Below are positions 36,261-44,765 of a stretch of DNA of 64,000 nt, one piece after another. Where the stretch lies: NCBI GenBank assembly GCA_947494805.1, contig CANLWK010000004.1, positions 62,001-126,000 of the forward strand, read 5' to 3'. Made by a program: the position numbers and the translations under genes. The notes beneath the pieces are model-generated. The model made no database searches. It saw only the letters and a list, made by a program, of their open reading frames with translations, and was not told the DNA's origin. This stretch comes from an uncultured Croceitalea sp. Lineage in GTDB: Bacteria; Bacteroidota; Bacteroidia; Flavobacteriales; Flavobacteriaceae. Each line of letters begins with the position of its first letter. Within the stretch, counting starts at the first letter, position 1.

Positions 36261-38671
36261 AACGCTTTTGTTTTTAAATGAATGAATTCTCTAATGGCTC
36301 TCTCCATCGAGCCCTTTTCTTTATAAATCCGCATTATGCGGTCGTTGTCTGCGCCGTCGGTGAGGTAAGCAGCAAATACCTCTTGAGGTACTTCCAATCG
36401 AAAGATGTTGCTCTCTTTCCCAATTTTGATAAAAATCTCGGTGTACTTGCGTTTTCCCGACAGGTTGTTTTTGATGGATTTTAGTTGATTGAGGTCGTGG
36501 CTCGATAGGTTCAACCGTTTGACCAGTTCCCCATAGCCCTTTTCATTGTTCAGGCTATAGATGACCTGTGTGTTTTCCAGTATACTTGCTGATGTGGAAT
36601 TGTCAGGCAATTGGTTGATGGACTGTAGAATGATACCAATGGCACCTTCCTGTTTTCGAATAGCTTGATAATAGAATTCCACCGATTCCAACACATTCTC
36701 AAACTTCAATTGTTTGGCAAACTCATCAAACAGGATAATCCCTTTTTCTTCTTTGTTCTGCCAAATGGTGCGCTGTATGGCGGTCTTAATGAGTTTGAGC
36801 ATCACGGAAAGAATTTCCTTGTTGTCCTTCACCTCATCCAACTCAAAAACAATTAAACGCTTGTCCTCGATTTTGTAAGATTGGTCTTCACTAGTTTCAA
36901 ATAGAAAGCTGTAAAGCCCTTCACGCACATACTCAGATAAAATGTGCAGAAACCCTTCTACATTGAAGTAATCTGAATGGATATGGAGCTTCGTCAATAA
37001 GTCTTCCCGCTGTGATTCGATATAAGTGTAAAAACTATCAAGGGAGTGTTCCCCAACACTATTTTTATAGTAGGAATGGAGTATTTTTTTAAGGGCTACA
37101 GACTGTTCCTTTTTTGGTTTGGTGCCCTCTCCAATAAGTTCAAAAAGAAAAACGGACAAATCCTCCAATCGTTCAGGACTGACATCGTGAGAATTTGCTA
37201 TATAAAAAGGATTGATACCAAGGTTCTTTCCGCTTTCATAGCGCAATACGGTATACTGTTCGGGATAGAGACTGGCAAATTTGGTATACGAACCGCCCAA
37301 GTCAATAATGACCAAGCGTACATTCATTTCAAAGTACTGCCTTAGAATGTTGTTTGCTAGAAAAGATTTGCCCTCTCCCGTGGGCGCAAAAATGGCAAAG
37401 TTACGCGCCTTGATGCGCTTCTTATGCTCATCCCAAACATCTTTCAGTACTGGGATGTTGTGTTCACGGTCGTTAAAGATGATGCCCTGTTTGTCCGTTC
37501 TATAATTTGTATTATTCAGATAAAGGCATAGCGCGTGTTTTAGGTCGGTCACATAGACATCTTCATTGGAAAAGTTGGAAGCAAAACAAGGGTAGCTGTT
37601 CAGGATATAGTTTTTGCGTTCCTCTCCCCTGGGATAATATGGGATGATGTCCAGTTCCTTGAATTCGGCCTTGATACGGGAGCCAATGCGTTTTAACTCT
37701 TGGGCTTCCCCACTCCAATAGACAATGTTCAGGTGCCCTCTTATGATTCTGGCATTGTCGTCATTGTTGATTTGACCAACGATATGCTCAATCTTTTTAA
37801 GGATGACCTTGTTCTGCGTACCAAAATTTGAACTCTTTTTAAGTTCTTCAATTTTCTTATCCAGCAGTTTGCGCCATTTCTGCTTATCGTCCAAATAGAT
37901 GATTTGGTTGACGATATGGTTTTCATTTAAGGAAAGCCCCAGACCATCGATATATCCTTGATGAAACACAAAATCATCCGAAGTGAACCGCTCGTTGATT
38001 TTACTGGTCTGAACGCTCTCCCCAAAACAGGCTTCACTATTGACGGCCAATACATCAAAGTGGTTGTTACCTATGGTCACTTTGGACTTTTCCAAAAGTA
38101 TATCCGTATCATATCCAATATTGAAGCCATTGAAAAAATTACGGCTCAGTTCGAGAATTTGCTTTTTATCAAGGGGTTGCAACGACACCTTTCGGCTGTT
38201 GTTGATATAGGTAATGGAATCATTGACCGAACCAATGAAACTATGCACGTTCTGATTTAATTCCTGATGAATCCCTTTACCAACCTTTCTAAAGGGATTG
38301 ACGTATTTAGGGTTGTTCAAGGTTTTGTTTCGCACCAAAGTGAAAAACAGGTAGCATTTATGCTCGATATATTCCCTTCCCTTAAAATGGTCGTGGGTGG
38401 CTTTCGCCAAAAAGGTATCGTTGGGCAAGTATTCCGAATTGAACGCTTTTTTGAGATATACATCTTGTTTATGGATGACACAACCAACGGGCAATGACTT
38501 TAAGGCCTGAAACCAAGTGCTATGCAAATCCTCAAAATCCTTTTCGGATAGGGAGTAGACTTCAGGCAATTCCCCTTGGTAACAGACAATTATATTGCCA
38601 TTATTGGCAAAAATGACATTGTCCTGTATCTCAATGATGGGATTGTATGTGGCGATATTAATAATTGACAT
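36257..38671 (-). CDS. traG: Conjugative transposon ATPase TraG (VirB4-like), ICE-1
   Basis: An 804-residue cytoplasmic ATPase. An N-terminal VirB4 domain (about 1-380) precedes the motor domain with Walker A FAPTGEGKSFLANN (about 430), RLVIIDLGGSYTKFA and Walker B GIILFDEFAKQLKF. The late motif LQSINQLPDNSTSASILENT is characteristic of TraG of Bacteroides elements. It powers pilus/channel assembly and substrate movement. Its first bases overlap traF. ICE-2 carries a second copy, partly in the window. Confidence 0.95.
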   Translation of the reverse strand: MSIINIATYNPIIEIQDNVIFANNGNIIVCYQGELPEVYSLSEKDFEDLHSTWFQALKSLPVGCVIHKQDVYLKKAFNSEYLPNDTFLAKATHDHFKGREYIEHKCYLFFTLVRNKTLNNPKYVNPFRKVGKGIHQELNQNVHSFIGSVNDSITYINNSRKVSLQPLDKKQILELSRNFFNGFNIGYDTDILLEKSKVTIGNNHFDVLAVNSEACFGESVQTSKINERFTSDDFVFHQGYIDGLGLSLNENHIVNQIIYLDDKQKWRKLLDKKIEELKKSSNFGTQNKVILKKIEHIVGQINNDDNARIIRGHLNIVYWSGEAQELKRIGSRIKAEFKELDIIPYYPRGEERKNYILNSYPCFASNFSNEDVYVTDLKHALCLYLNNTNYRTDKQGIIFNDREHNIPVLKDVWDEHKKRIKARNFAIFAPTGEGKSFLANNILRQYFEMNVRLVIIDLGGSYTKFASLYPEQYTVLRYESGKNLGINPFYIANSHDVSPERLEDLSVFLFELIGEGTKPKKEQSVALKKILHSYYKNSVGEHSLDSFYTYIESQREDLLTKLHIHSDYFNVEGFLHILSEYVREGLYSFLFETSEDQSYKIEDKRLIVFELDEVKDNKEILSVMLKLIKTAIQRTIWQNKEEKGIILFDEFAKQLKFENVLESVEFYYQAIRKQEGAIGIILQSINQLPDNSTSASILENTQVIYSLNNEKGYGELVKRLNLSSHDLNQLKSIKNNLSGKRKYTEIFIKIGKESNIFRLEVPQEVFAAYLTDGADNDRIMRIYKEKGSMERAIREFIHLKTKAL

Positions 38672-38942
38672 AATGCGTCAGGTTTTCTTTTTTGTTACTG
38701 ATGATTTTTGGGAACACCGTATTGAAATTCAGTGAAATGGTTTTACGGGCCATTTTGGTAAGCACGATGTATAGAGTCCCGTTCCATAGCATTATAATTA
38801 TGATGACCACCAAACTGAATGAAAAAATGATGACCAGTAGGGATGCCAATATGGAAAGCATCATCATTGCAAAGAGTGATATGGGAAGTCCCCATATCAT
38901 AGCCCCTTTGCGAATGTTCTTATATACCTCGTACTTTCTCAT
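38658..38942 (-). CDS. traF: Conjugative transposon protein TraF (DUF4133)
   Basis: A 94-residue protein with two membrane helices (about 13-55) starting MRKYEVYKNIRKGAMIWGLP, the DUF4133 pattern (VirB3-like). It overlaps traG by 14 bp and traE by one base, so the three are a tight translational unit. Confidence 0.88.
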   Translation of the reverse strand: MRKYEVYKNIRKGAMIWGLPISLFAMMMLSILASLLVIIFSFSLVVIIIIMLWNGTLYIVLTKMARKTISLNFNTVFPKIISNKKENLTHYVNY

Positions 38943-39229
38943 TATACTACAATTCCAATGAGATAGGTAAAGATGCCCACTACGGCACCTGCGATAAGTA
39001 CAAAGACAAGTACACGGGTAATCCCTTTTTTAAGGTCTGCATTCTCCCCAAAGAAATGTCCCGCATTGAATAGGAATCCGATAAGGAAAATGACACCGAG
39101 CAGCAAAGGGAAAATTGCCCGAATCGTATCGGAAACATCATTTACGGAATCTTCAATGCCCCCAATTTGCGCAAATGTGGGTAGGCTCATCAGGAGCATT
39201 GCCCACGTTAGATACATCGCTTTTTTCAT
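38942..39229 (-). CDS. traE: Conjugative transposon protein TraE (DUF4134)
   Basis: A 95-residue exported protein with a signal peptide (LPTFAQIGG) and two hydrophobic helices, matching DUF4134 (VirB2-like pilin candidate). FNAGHFFGENADLKKGITRV between the helices is typical. It is the first gene of the minus-strand tra operon. Confidence 0.88.
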   Translation of the reverse strand: MKKAMYLTWAMLLMSLPTFAQIGGIEDSVNDVSDTIRAIFPLLLGVIFLIGFLFNAGHFFGENADLKKGITRVLVFVLIAGAVVGIFTYLIGIVV

Positions 39230-39431
39230 AACACTTACGTTTTATGGCCGCCTAATTGGTTTAGGGCGACCTTGTTAGAAATTACTTTTTGCGAAATCTA
39301 TAAGTGAATGCACGTTACGAGAGAAAAACGAAAAATATTAACGGTTTTGAGCGTTAAATTTTGAAGGAAAATGAAGTATTGAATGAAATCTTTAAAAATT
39401 GTGTAATGAGAAATTGAAAAATACAGGCGCA
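39230..39431. promoter_or_regulatory. Divergent promoter region between the tra operon and the amidase
   Basis: A 200-bp AT-rich gap that must hold the promoter of the traE-to-traN operon (minus) and of the amidase (plus). A near-consensus -7 box (TAGATTTC on the minus strand) is at about 39290-39300; no confident -33 was seen. Confidence 0.35.
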
Positions 39432-40061
39432 ATGAAACTGTTCAAAATACTGCTTATGGTTCTCTTTTTAATCCTTGCCAACACCCTGTTTTCACAGGAG
39501 AAAAAGGTAATTATCATTGATGCTGGACACGGGGGAACGGACTCTGGTGCCATAGGAACCAATCATAGAAAAGAAAAAGACATCACATTAGCGATTGCTA
39601 AAGCAATGTTGCTATATAACAGAACCCTACTTGACAATCCCTACGAGCTGTATCTCACCAGATATGAAGACACTTTGATTTCATTGAGGCATCGCACTCA
39701 ATTGGTGCGCGCCTTACGACCAGACCTTTTTATTTCGTTGCACTGCAACCACTCCAAGAATGAAAAAGCAACAGGCATTGAAATATATCTACACAACAAA
39801 ACGAGCTTGGAAAATGAAAACCAAATGGAATCCCAAGTTGTTGCCCTTTCTATGATTGAAGTACTTACAAAGCGATTGGGCTATAGAAACAGGGGAATCA
39901 AAAGGGCAAATTTTCAGGTATTACGGGAATCGATAGCAACAAGCCCAGCTATTTTGGTGGAGCTTGGTTTTTTGTCAAATACGGATGAAGCTTCCTATTT
40001 AGAATTGAAAAAGAATAGCAACGCAGTGGCATTGGCCTTACTGATGTCCATTAAAATTTAA
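39432..40061 (+). CDS. N-acetylmuramoyl-L-alanine amidase (Amidase_3)
   Basis: A 209-residue zinc amidase; the ATG at 39432 gives a clean signal peptide ending in TLFSQE. Catalytic landmarks are IIDAGHGGTDSGAIG (zinc His), the metal-binding Glu region near EKDITL, the SLHCNHS motif with the second His, and VELGFLSNTDEA with the catalytic Glu. In this position, divergent from traE, it probably opens peptidoglycan for the conjugation channel. Confidence 0.9.
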   Translation: MKLFKILLMVLFLILANTLFSQEKKVIIIDAGHGGTDSGAIGTNHRKEKDITLAIAKAMLLYNRTLLDNPYELYLTRYEDTLISLRHRTQLVRALRPDLFISLHCNHSKNEKATGIEIYLHNKTSLENENQMESQVVALSMIEVLTKRLGYRNRGIKRANFQVLRESIATSPAILVELGFLSNTDEASYLELKKNSNAVALALLMSIKI

Positions 40062-40062
40062 G

Positions 40063-40164
40063 ATGATGAAAGAAGTATTTATTAGCCTATATGAAGTGCT
40101 CAAAGAAATTACGGAAACCGTAGGAAATGAATTATGGATATTCATAAAGCAGCGGTTTTCATAA
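40063..40164 (+). CDS. Possible 33-residue peptide downstream of the amidase
   Basis: An ATGATG-started frame of 33 codons with an amphipathic pattern (FISLYEVLKEITETVGNEL), immediately after the amidase stop. It could be a real small protein or chance. The same frame continues, after stops, into the open region at 40186-40551. Confidence 0.25.
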   Translation: MMKEVFISLYEVLKEITETVGNELWIFIKQRFS

Positions 40165-40185
40165 AACTCTATTGGAAATTAATAA

Positions 40186-40551
40186 CTTAAAATAAAAGAT
40201 GATGAAGGAGGCAAATTTTTAGATGCTCTAATAGCTCATTATGAATCACTTTACACTACGATTTCAAAAGATTACAGCTCTTCTGATTTGGATTATATCG
40301 ATTTTAAGTGTGAAGTATTTTTTAATATTCCTCTGAGTTCAGTTGCGTGGATTGGCAACAACGGCGGACATCGTTTTTTGTCTGAGGTGAATAAAAATGG
40401 AAACGGAGCCACATTCGAGGACAAGAAAGACTTGGGTGTTTTTCTTCAAGGTTTACCTAGCATTCCAAATATTATCAAGCCCATCAAATTAGAATTGTCT
40501 CAAAAAATTGGAGATACAAAGAGTAAGTTTGTATACGAGGTGGTAGGTTAA
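40186..40551 (+). CDS. Hypothetical protein without a clear start codon
   Basis: An open frame of up to 121 codons with protein-like composition (FLDALIAHYESLYTTISKDY, NIPLSSVAWIGNNGGHRFL). No ATG or GTG exists in frame; the first alternative start is a TTG at 40288, which would cut off the well-formed N-terminal part. Its frame is the same as the 33-residue frame upstream, separated by three stop codons, so this may be the body of a disrupted gene. The 3' end overlaps the convergent ORF6N gene by four bases. Function unknown. Confidence 0.35.
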   Translation, partial: LKIKDDEGGKFLDALIAHYESLYTTISKDYSSSDLDYIDFKCEVFFNIPLSSVAWIGNNGGHRFLSEVNKNGNGATFEDKKDLGVFLQGLPSIPNIIKPIKLELSQKIGDTKSKFVYEVVG

Positions 40552-41075
40552 TCCATATCCTCTCTTTTGTAGCCAATACGTTTTCTGTTAAGTTGTTCGC
40601 TTTGCACTTTGCTTTTTTGAAGTAGAAAATTAATCGCCTCAAAAACATCCTTGAATTGCTTATTATAATTAGTTTCTAATTCTTGAAGCTTTTGGGTCAA
40701 TTCTGTGTGTGATAGTGCATATCTTCTGAGGAAAACAAAGGCACGTACAATCTGTATATTGACCTCAATAGCTTTAGGGCTTCGTAACACACTTGCCAGC
40801 ATTGCAATACCTTGTTCGGTGAACGCAAATGGATTATACTTACTGAACTTGCCACGCCCGTCTTTTTCTAAGGACGCAATTTGCGTCCTTAAAGATTTAT
40901 ATTCTTCATTGGTCAATTCAAACATAAAATCGGATGGAAAACGTTCCATATTCCGTCTTACAGCTTCTTTTAACCTTTTGGTTTCCGTTCCATACATCGC
41001 GGCGAGGTCAAAATCTAGAAGTACTTTTTGCCCCCGTACTTCATAAATTCTGTTTTGTATTGTCTGTAATTCCAT
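40548..41075 (-). CDS. ORF6N-domain DNA-binding protein
   Basis: A 175-residue protein. The N-terminal ORF6N domain is clear: IYEVRGQKVLLDFDLAAMYG, KRLKEAVRRNMERFPSDFMF, and FAFTEQGIAMLASVLRS. A helical tail (about 125-175) follows. ORF6N domains occur in phage antirepressors and mobile-element regulators. Its stop overlaps that of the convergent hypothetical gene, and a 2-bp gap precedes it on the operon with the endonuclease-like gene. Confidence 0.88.
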   Translation of the reverse strand: MELQTIQNRIYEVRGQKVLLDFDLAAMYGTETKRLKEAVRRNMERFPSDFMFELTNEEYKSLRTQIASLEKDGRGKFSKYNPFAFTEQGIAMLASVLRSPKAIEVNIQIVRAFVFLRRYALSHTELTQKLQELETNYNKQFKDVFEAINFLLQKSKVQSEQLNRKRIGYKREDMD

Positions 41076-41077
41076 TT

Positions 41078-42193
41078 CTATCCAATTTTAAGTTGCGACC
41101 ATACCAAGGGATGTTCACTTGCCATATGCGTTTCGTTCTTTATGCTTTTAAGCATTTCCCATTGCGGACGTTTTTTAAACCAAATCCCTTTTCGAATCAA
41201 TCCGCTATTTTTTACAGCTTTGAATAATCTGGCAGAAAGCATCAAATAATCACGTTGTTTGATGTTCACACCCATTTTATAAGCCCCTAAACGGAAATAT
41301 CTAGAGTCTTTTCCCTTGTCCAAATCCACCTCAAACGTGCGGTGTTTTGAAACATCTTTTAAATCGGTTTCCTCTGTTATCGAAGAGAGCGATTTACTAT
41401 ATGAAGGTGCATTTAAGGTGCCCACGACCGCTATTAAATCATTGGATTTATTCATTGTTTGATATACCTCTGCTATCCTTTTGGATTGGACTTCAATTTT
41501 GGTATTGGATTGTATGGGATTCTCTGTATCATCTAAAAAGCAAGTTGACAGAACCGTTACCATTTTCCCATTTGGTGTACTGATTTTATATTCCTGTAAA
41601 TCCATATCGAAAATGCGATTACCATTATCATCAAAATCATTGACGTAGGATTTCATCGATTTTACTTTGTAGCCCTCCTTGGTCAACACCCCAATTCCTC
41701 TACCATACACATCATTGGTTTCCAAATACAGGATACGGGTATAGGCATTTGACAAGAAATACATATTGAATTCTAACAAGGAAGCTCTATCCTCAACTTC
41801 CAATAAAATGAGTACATCTGCCGATGCTTCCTTGATAATTTTGGCCTTATTCTCAATAGCAGTATCACTAATAGGATTGGAGTTTAATTTTACCCAACCA
41901 TTCCAATCCGTTAAATGTGTTGCCTTGTAAGTGTTCGCCGCCAAATCCTTCTTTAAAAACAATTGCCCCGTTTTGTGCATCATTGTGAGATACGGACTGT
42001 GTTGCGAATCTTCAAAACCCAACAGTTGTGATAAAGCACGCATACGATTAAACTCCTGTGTGGTTCGCATTCCTTTGAGCATCAATGCTTCAAATTCCTC
42101 AACCCATAATACTTTGTTTTCTGCTCTATATTTTTTAATCAAGGCCCTATCTCGATAAAAAATGTTCTGGATGTTATATGTTGCGATTCTCAT
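41078..42193 (-). CDS. Endonuclease/exonuclease/phosphatase-like protein
   Basis: A 371-residue protein of the EEP fold: RIATYNIQNIF at the start, catalytic-type Glu in DVLILLEVEDR (about 130), YGRGIGVLTK, and the closing ASEHPLVW in place of SDHxPV. The segment that normally reads G-D-F/L-N is GTLNAPS, so the metal/base-positioning Asp is a Thr. Activity may be altered or lost. It lies 2 bp upstream of ORF6N and 3 bp downstream of the HTH gene, forming a three-gene accessory operon. Confidence 0.75.
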   Translation of the reverse strand: MRIATYNIQNIFYRDRALIKKYRAENKVLWVEEFEALMLKGMRTTQEFNRMRALSQLLGFEDSQHSPYLTMMHKTGQLFLKKDLAANTYKATHLTDWNGWVKLNSNPISDTAIENKAKIIKEASADVLILLEVEDRASLLEFNMYFLSNAYTRILYLETNDVYGRGIGVLTKEGYKVKSMKSYVNDFDDNGNRIFDMDLQEYKISTPNGKMVTVLSTCFLDDTENPIQSNTKIEVQSKRIAEVYQTMNKSNDLIAVVGTLNAPSYSKSLSSITEETDLKDVSKHRTFEVDLDKGKDSRYFRLGAYKMGVNIKQRDYLMLSARLFKAVKNSGLIRKGIWFKKRPQWEMLKSIKNETHMASEHPLVWSQLKIG

Positions 42194-42196
42194 AGC

Positions 42197-42478
42197 CTAC
42201 TTTTTTAAAAAGAAATTCTTGTTTTTAAGAAGTATCTCGTTGATTTCTTCTTCATCGTAGTAAATGATACCACCCAATTTGGAATAGGGTATGGTTTCGT
42301 TGATTCTGAAGTTCTGCAAGGTCCCTGGGCTAATACCTAGCTTCGCCATTACGATATTCGACTTTACCCATCTATCTATCGTAATCCTATTGTATTGCAA
42401 TAGCATTTCTTTGATTTCTTCGAGTAGACTTTTTCTGAAATCTTCTAAATCTTCGGTTGTTAAAATACTTGCTGGCAT
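42197..42478 (-). CDS. Excisionase-like helix-turn-helix protein
   Basis: A 93-residue protein with an N-terminal helix and a MerR/HTH_17-like domain: NIVMAKLGISPGTLQNFRIN, then IPYSKLGGIIYYDEEEINEI. Small proteins like this act as excisionases or regulators on Bacteroidota ICEs. It heads the operon with the EEP and ORF6N genes. Confidence 0.75.
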   Translation of the reverse strand: MPASILTTEDLEDFRKSLLEEIKEMLLQYNRITIDRWVKSNIVMAKLGISPGTLQNFRINETIPYSKLGGIIYYDEEEINEILLKNKNFFLKK

Positions 42479-42996
42479 AACTATTCTTTTTTTGGAATCG
42501 GACTTAAAACTTCTGTTTCAGTTCAATTCCTATTGTTTGACATTCCTTGTACAAACTTGAATAGTTTTAGCAGATATAAATCACCTGTTCAACCCGAGTC
42601 GGGTTAAATTTTAACACAATTGAAATGGGATTTTATAGGGGGTTGAAGAATTATCAATTTATATGTATGCTATTCCTCTGGGTACACTAACTCTCTTATA
42701 TATGTCACTGTCAAATTCAATATTTTCAAAACGGAAGACATCAATAAAATCATTGTATTTCAATCACAAATAAGGGAAAGAAAGTATAATCCTATAAAAC
42801 TCAAAGTGAAATGTGAGAATCCGTAAGGCTTTTATTTAACATTTTATTATATTTAGGTCTGATTTGCAGATATTTAAGTTATTATCGAAAAGTCAATAGA
42901 AATATTGACATTTTTTTTGCTCTAAACCTAGTATTAATGTTATAGCCTATTTAAAGTTTTGTTTCTGCAAATTGATGAAATGTAAAACAATTTGTG
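42479..42996. other. AT-rich intergenic region with one palindrome
   Basis: 518 bp without a convincing gene. It separates the minus-strand HTH operon from the plus-strand ABC-3C operon and must hold both promoters. AACCCG (42591-42596) and CGGGTT (42600-42605) form an inverted repeat about 115 bp ahead of the HTH start, a possible regulator site. No canonical -33/-7 pair was found for the ABC-3C genes. Confidence 0.5.
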
Positions 42997-44241
42997 ATGA
43001 ATAAAACCTTTGTAAAAACTGATAGCGCAACAGGATCTTTTGCAGGTTATTTATATCAGTTTGAACAAGGATTGTACTCTCTCCTTCTACTTGAAGAATC
43101 CTCAAGTTATCTTTCAATTGAAGATGTTGATGATATAGCCACGCATTCAAAAGACGGGACTGTTTTAATTACATTACAAGCTAAACATAGTATTTCTCGG
43201 AGTGGGTCTACATTTTCCGATAATAGCAATAGTTTATGGCGTACTATTGAAATCTGGTTAAGCAAAATCGAGGAGGGAATTTTTGACCAAAACACCAAGT
43301 TTATCTGTGCTACCAACAAATCTATTCCTGAAGAATCATTATTGTATAAAATTTCCAAAAATACATTAGAAGATTCTATTCAACTTATCAAAGAGCATAA
43401 GAAGGTCATTCTTGACAAAAAAAAGGCTAAAGCTGAAAAAGGGAAAGACTATACTATTGCCGAAAAAATACTTCCGATTATAAATCGAGTATTGAAGAGT
43501 GAAGATTCATTTAAATCTATTCACTCTAATCTTCAAATACGAGATGAATCCGAGTTAAAAGAAAAAATTGTAAACAGATTGCTTTTAAATAGTGACAGTC
43601 TTAGTGACTTACAGAGAGATAATATCTACCAAGCCTTACTTGGTTGGTTACAAGAAATCTGTTTATATAAATGGAGAAATGGAGCAAAAGCATCAGTAAA
43701 AAAAGGAGAATTAGACCAAAAATATCAGAGCCTTATTAATTCTCCTTCCATAATCAAGGCGATTTTTAGAAGTAAAGATGACATTGATGTTGGCGAAGAC
43801 GAAATTAATGCTACAAAAAATGAGCTTTTTGTTAAACAACTGGAGGATATTTCTTTAAACGCAAACGCAAAAAGGAGATTAATAAAAAAAGCTATAGAGG
43901 ATTATATAAGGTACGAAGTTGAACATACCTATATCATTAATGAGGTTGGAGACTTTACAAAAAAGGATTTTGACCAGTTTATTGGTCAATGCCAAGAAAA
44001 GTGGCAAGAAACCTTTGATTCATTCATAGTAAAAGAGTTGAATGAATATTCAGATGAAGAAATGAATTCAAAAGCATTTGAAATCTATGACTTCATTATG
44101 AAAAAACTCGAAATGAACTTTCAAATTGACCATTCTTTTAATATCAATAATATTTATATCAAAAATGGAGGTTTCCTTAAACTATCTAATATACCTGAAA
44201 TTGGTTGGCATCCAAATTGGGAAAAACTCTATAAAAACTAA
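42997..44241 (+). CDS. ABC-3C system effector: Cap4/DUF4297-like nuclease domain plus C-terminal ABC-3C domain
   Basis: A 414-residue protein; ATG 42997 is preferred to a GTG one codon earlier. The first 110 residues resemble the DUF4297/Cap4 dsDNA-endonuclease domain: GSFAGYLYQFEQGLYSLLLL, an acidic IEDVDD (about 41-46) and Q-A-K (61-63), the QxK arm of a PD-(D/E)xK site. A charged helical middle is followed by a C-terminal domain with WQETFDSFIVKEL and IPEIGWHPNWEKL, which I recall from ABC-three-component proteins. It precedes, by two bases, a middle component and a DUF3732 ATPase. Family knowledge suggests an effector triggered by the ATPase. Confidence 0.7.
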   Translation: MNKTFVKTDSATGSFAGYLYQFEQGLYSLLLLEESSSYLSIEDVDDIATHSKDGTVLITLQAKHSISRSGSTFSDNSNSLWRTIEIWLSKIEEGIFDQNTKFICATNKSIPEESLLYKISKNTLEDSIQLIKEHKKVILDKKKAKAEKGKDYTIAEKILPIINRVLKSEDSFKSIHSNLQIRDESELKEKIVNRLLLNSDSLSDLQRDNIYQALLGWLQEICLYKWRNGAKASVKKGELDQKYQSLINSPSIIKAIFRSKDDIDVGEDEINATKNELFVKQLEDISLNANAKRRLIKKAIEDYIRYEVEHTYIINEVGDFTKKDFDQFIGQCQEKWQETFDSFIVKELNEYSDEEMNSKAFEIYDFIMKKLEMNFQIDHSFNINNIYIKNGGFLKLSNIPEIGWHPNWEKLYKN

Positions 44242-44243
44242 CT

Positions 44244-44765
44244 ATGGAATCAAAATATGAAAAAGAGTTTAATCTCTATGATATTATGCAAAATACCGCA
44301 ATTAGTGCTCTTGCCATACACAGTTTTGTATTAGGTTATTATAAAGTTGCCAGACATAAAAATGAGAAATCAAATTTTCCAAGTCTACTATATCTATTTT
44401 ATGTTCTTCCCATAGTATACCATAGAAAATCAAGAGACACATTTAAGTCGTCCAATGAAATATATACAGCTATCGCGAATGATAAGGAAACAGTACTAGG
44501 ACTTCAAGAGCGTTCCAACAAGATGTCAGAACAAACATTTAATGCAATCAACCTTTTGTATAGTAAAAAAATTTTGGGCTACGATAATGTCAAAAAGACA
44601 ACACCCTTATTACGTGGTTTTATGTCTGAAAAGATTAATATTCCTAGTACAATGGGGCGTGAAAATATAGTAAGAATGGTTCAAGATAGTGCATATAAAA
44701 TTGGACATATTTTCGCAAAAAACAGTGACAAAAACCTTCAACTTACCCTTAACATAAGATTTTAA
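44244..44765 (+). CDS. ABC-3C system middle component
   Basis: A 173-residue alpha-helical protein (EFNLYDIMQNTAISALAIHS, then FVLGYYKVARHK) with a C-terminal DSAYKIGHIFAKN segment. It has the size and position of the 'middle component' that links the effector to the ABC ATPase in ABC-3C systems. It is 2 bp after the effector, and its stop overlaps the ATPase start by one base. No catalytic motif is visible. Confidence 0.7.
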   Translation: MESKYEKEFNLYDIMQNTAISALAIHSFVLGYYKVARHKNEKSNFPSLLYLFYVLPIVYHRKSRDTFKSSNEIYTAIANDKETVLGLQERSNKMSEQTFNAINLLYSKKILGYDNVKKTTPLLRGFMSEKINIPSTMGRENIVRMVQDSAYKIGHIFAKNSDKNLQLTLNIRF

